The notes under the pieces are model-generated. The model was not told the origin of the DNA and made no database searches. It was given only the letters and a program-made list of their open reading frames with translations. A stretch of 6,517 nt of DNA from assembly GCA_030601715.1 (NCBI GenBank), contig JAUWBL010000060.1, forward strand, positions 1 to 6,517, in the 5' to 3' direction. Source of the stretch: Candidatus Geothermarchaeota archaeon (GTDB taxonomy: Archaea; Thermoproteota; Nitrososphaeria; Geothermarchaeales; JAUWBL01). Made by a program: the position numbers and the translations under genes. Shown here in pieces: positions 5,994-6,517 of this stretch. The stretch's first letter is position 1. Every line of letters begins with the position of its first letter.

Positions 5994-5998
5994 TCACC
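5994..5998 (-). promoter_or_regulatory. Shine-Dalgarno of the gamma-lyase-like gene
   Basis: GGTGA on the minus strand, six bases before the ATG at 5987 and within the 14-base gap after the CBS stop. It matches the archaeal 16S 3' end (complement of UCACC) and supports the 5987 start over the two internal ATGs. Confidence 0.6.
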
Positions 5999-6001
5999 TT
6001 C

Positions 6002-6517
6002 TCACTCTATGAGTCCTTGCTCCCTCATCCATTCGTCGGAGTAGAGCGTGCTGAGGTAGTTCTTCCCCGTGTCGGGGAGTATCACCACCAGCGTCTTCTC
6101 CTTGTCCAGATCCCTTGCGACCTCCAAGGTGGCGTAGACCGCGGCTCCCGAGGAGCTGCCTACGAGCAGGCCTTCTTCACGGGCTAGGCGGCGGGCCATG
6201 AGGAACGCGTCTCGGTCGGTGACGGTCACTACCTGGTCGACGACGCCGAGGTCGAGGGTTTCGGGCATGAAGTCCTCCCCGATGCCCTCGGTCTTGTAGG
6301 TGTGGGTCTCCCTTTTTGTTCCGTAGAACTCGTGGCGGAACAGGGAGCCCTCGGGGTCGACGCCCACCACCCTGACATCCTTCTTCTCTTTGAGGAATCG
6401 TGCCGCGCCCGTCGCCGTTCCCCCCGTCCCCATTCCTACGACGAGGACGTCTATCCGTCCTTCGGTCTGTTCCCATATCTCGGGTCCCGTGGTCTCGTAG
6501 TGTGTCTTCGGATTGGC
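6002..6517 (-). CDS. Cystathionine beta-synthase-like enzyme, C-terminal part (5' end outside the window)
   Basis: 171 residues of a fold type II PLP enzyme, open to the right edge; an internal ATG at 6433 is not the start, because coding sequence continues upstream (NPKTHYETTGPEIWEQ). CBS condenses homocysteine and serine to cystathionine. Visible: the PLP phosphate loop GTGGT (30-34 of the fragment), GVDPEGS (52-58), EGIGEDFMP (77-85), GSSSGAA (120-126; the Ser that bonds the PLP ring nitrogen), ILPDTGKNY (146-154) and a terminal SDEWMREQGL. EGIGEDFMP and SDEWM resemble CBS more than CysK/CysM cysteine synthase, which usually shows QGIGAGFIP. The PLP lysine and substrate-binding loop lie outside the window. 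The protein ends at the catalytic domain, with no C-terminal CBS (Bateman) pair and so no S-adenosylmethionine regulation by that module. It is 14 bases from the gamma-lyase-like gene on the same strand, so probably one operon. Confidence 0.88.
   Translation of the reverse strand, partial: ANPKTHYETTGPEIWEQTEGRIDVLVVGMGTGGTATGAARFLKEKKDVRVVGVDPEGSLFRHEFYGTKRETHTYKTEGIGEDFMPETLDLGVVDQVVTVTDRDAFLMARRLAREEGLLVGSSSGAAVYATLEVARDLDKEKTLVVILPDTGKNYLSTLYSDEWMREQGLIE

Noticed and set aside
1..6517. Frequent CTAG tetranucleotides, including several CCTAGG sites
   Set aside because: By rough count about 30 occur, close to the number expected by chance for this length, so there is no clear enrichment; it only shows CTAG is not avoided here.
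1..6517. CRISPR arrays, tRNA or rRNA genes, insertion sequences
   Set aside because: No regularly spaced repeats, tRNA-like cloverleaf with a T-loop consensus, rRNA segments, transposase motifs or terminal inverted repeats were seen by eye.

Overview
The window looks like chromosomal DNA of a GC-rich archaeon, most likely of the Thermoproteota/TACK side (Thaumarchaeota or Bathyarchaeota-like). This rests on Shine-Dalgarno motifs of the GGTGA/GGTGG type, several TTG/GTG starts, a possible TTTAAG TATA box, an Ig-like surface-protein repeat of a style common in Thaumarchaeota, and an SMC/kleisin/kite gene set. The phylum is an inference from remembered sequences, not a measured placement.

Layout. 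Positions 1-731 (minus strand) hold two small, damaged-looking reading frames: an Ig-like repeat fragment whose frame seems to break near position 85, and a short remnant resembling a ribbon-helix-helix DNA-binding protein. Positions 732-3982 (minus strand) are a compact three-gene operon: an SMC-family ATPase (637 aa), a kleisin (about 266 aa) and a tandem winged-helix 'kite' protein (183 aa). Both junctions use the same 8-base start/stop overlap (NTGAGTGA), which points to translational coupling and fixed stoichiometry. Positions 3983-4076 are a divergent intergenic region, and 4077-4784 (plus strand) encode a protein I do not recognise. Positions 4830-6517 (minus strand) encode a transsulfuration pair: a cystathionine beta-synthase-like gene running off the right edge, then a cystathionine gamma-lyase/synthase-like gene 14 bases downstream.

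The most interesting unit is the SMC operon. The ATPase is not a standard chromosomal SMC. It is about half the usual length, has no recognisable hinge or zinc hook, and its head motifs resemble eukaryotic Smc5/Smc6. The kite protein reads like the MAGE/Nse3 family rather than ordinary bacterial ScpB. The kleisin has a ScpA-type N-terminus and a C-terminal winged helix that could fit ScpA or Nse4. Together they could be a minimal archaeal Smc5/6-like complex for DNA repair or chromosome maintenance.

The CBS and CGL-like enzymes would together convert homocysteine to cysteine through cystathionine. They face away from the SMC operon, are separated from it by the convergent unknown gene, and have no evident functional link to it.
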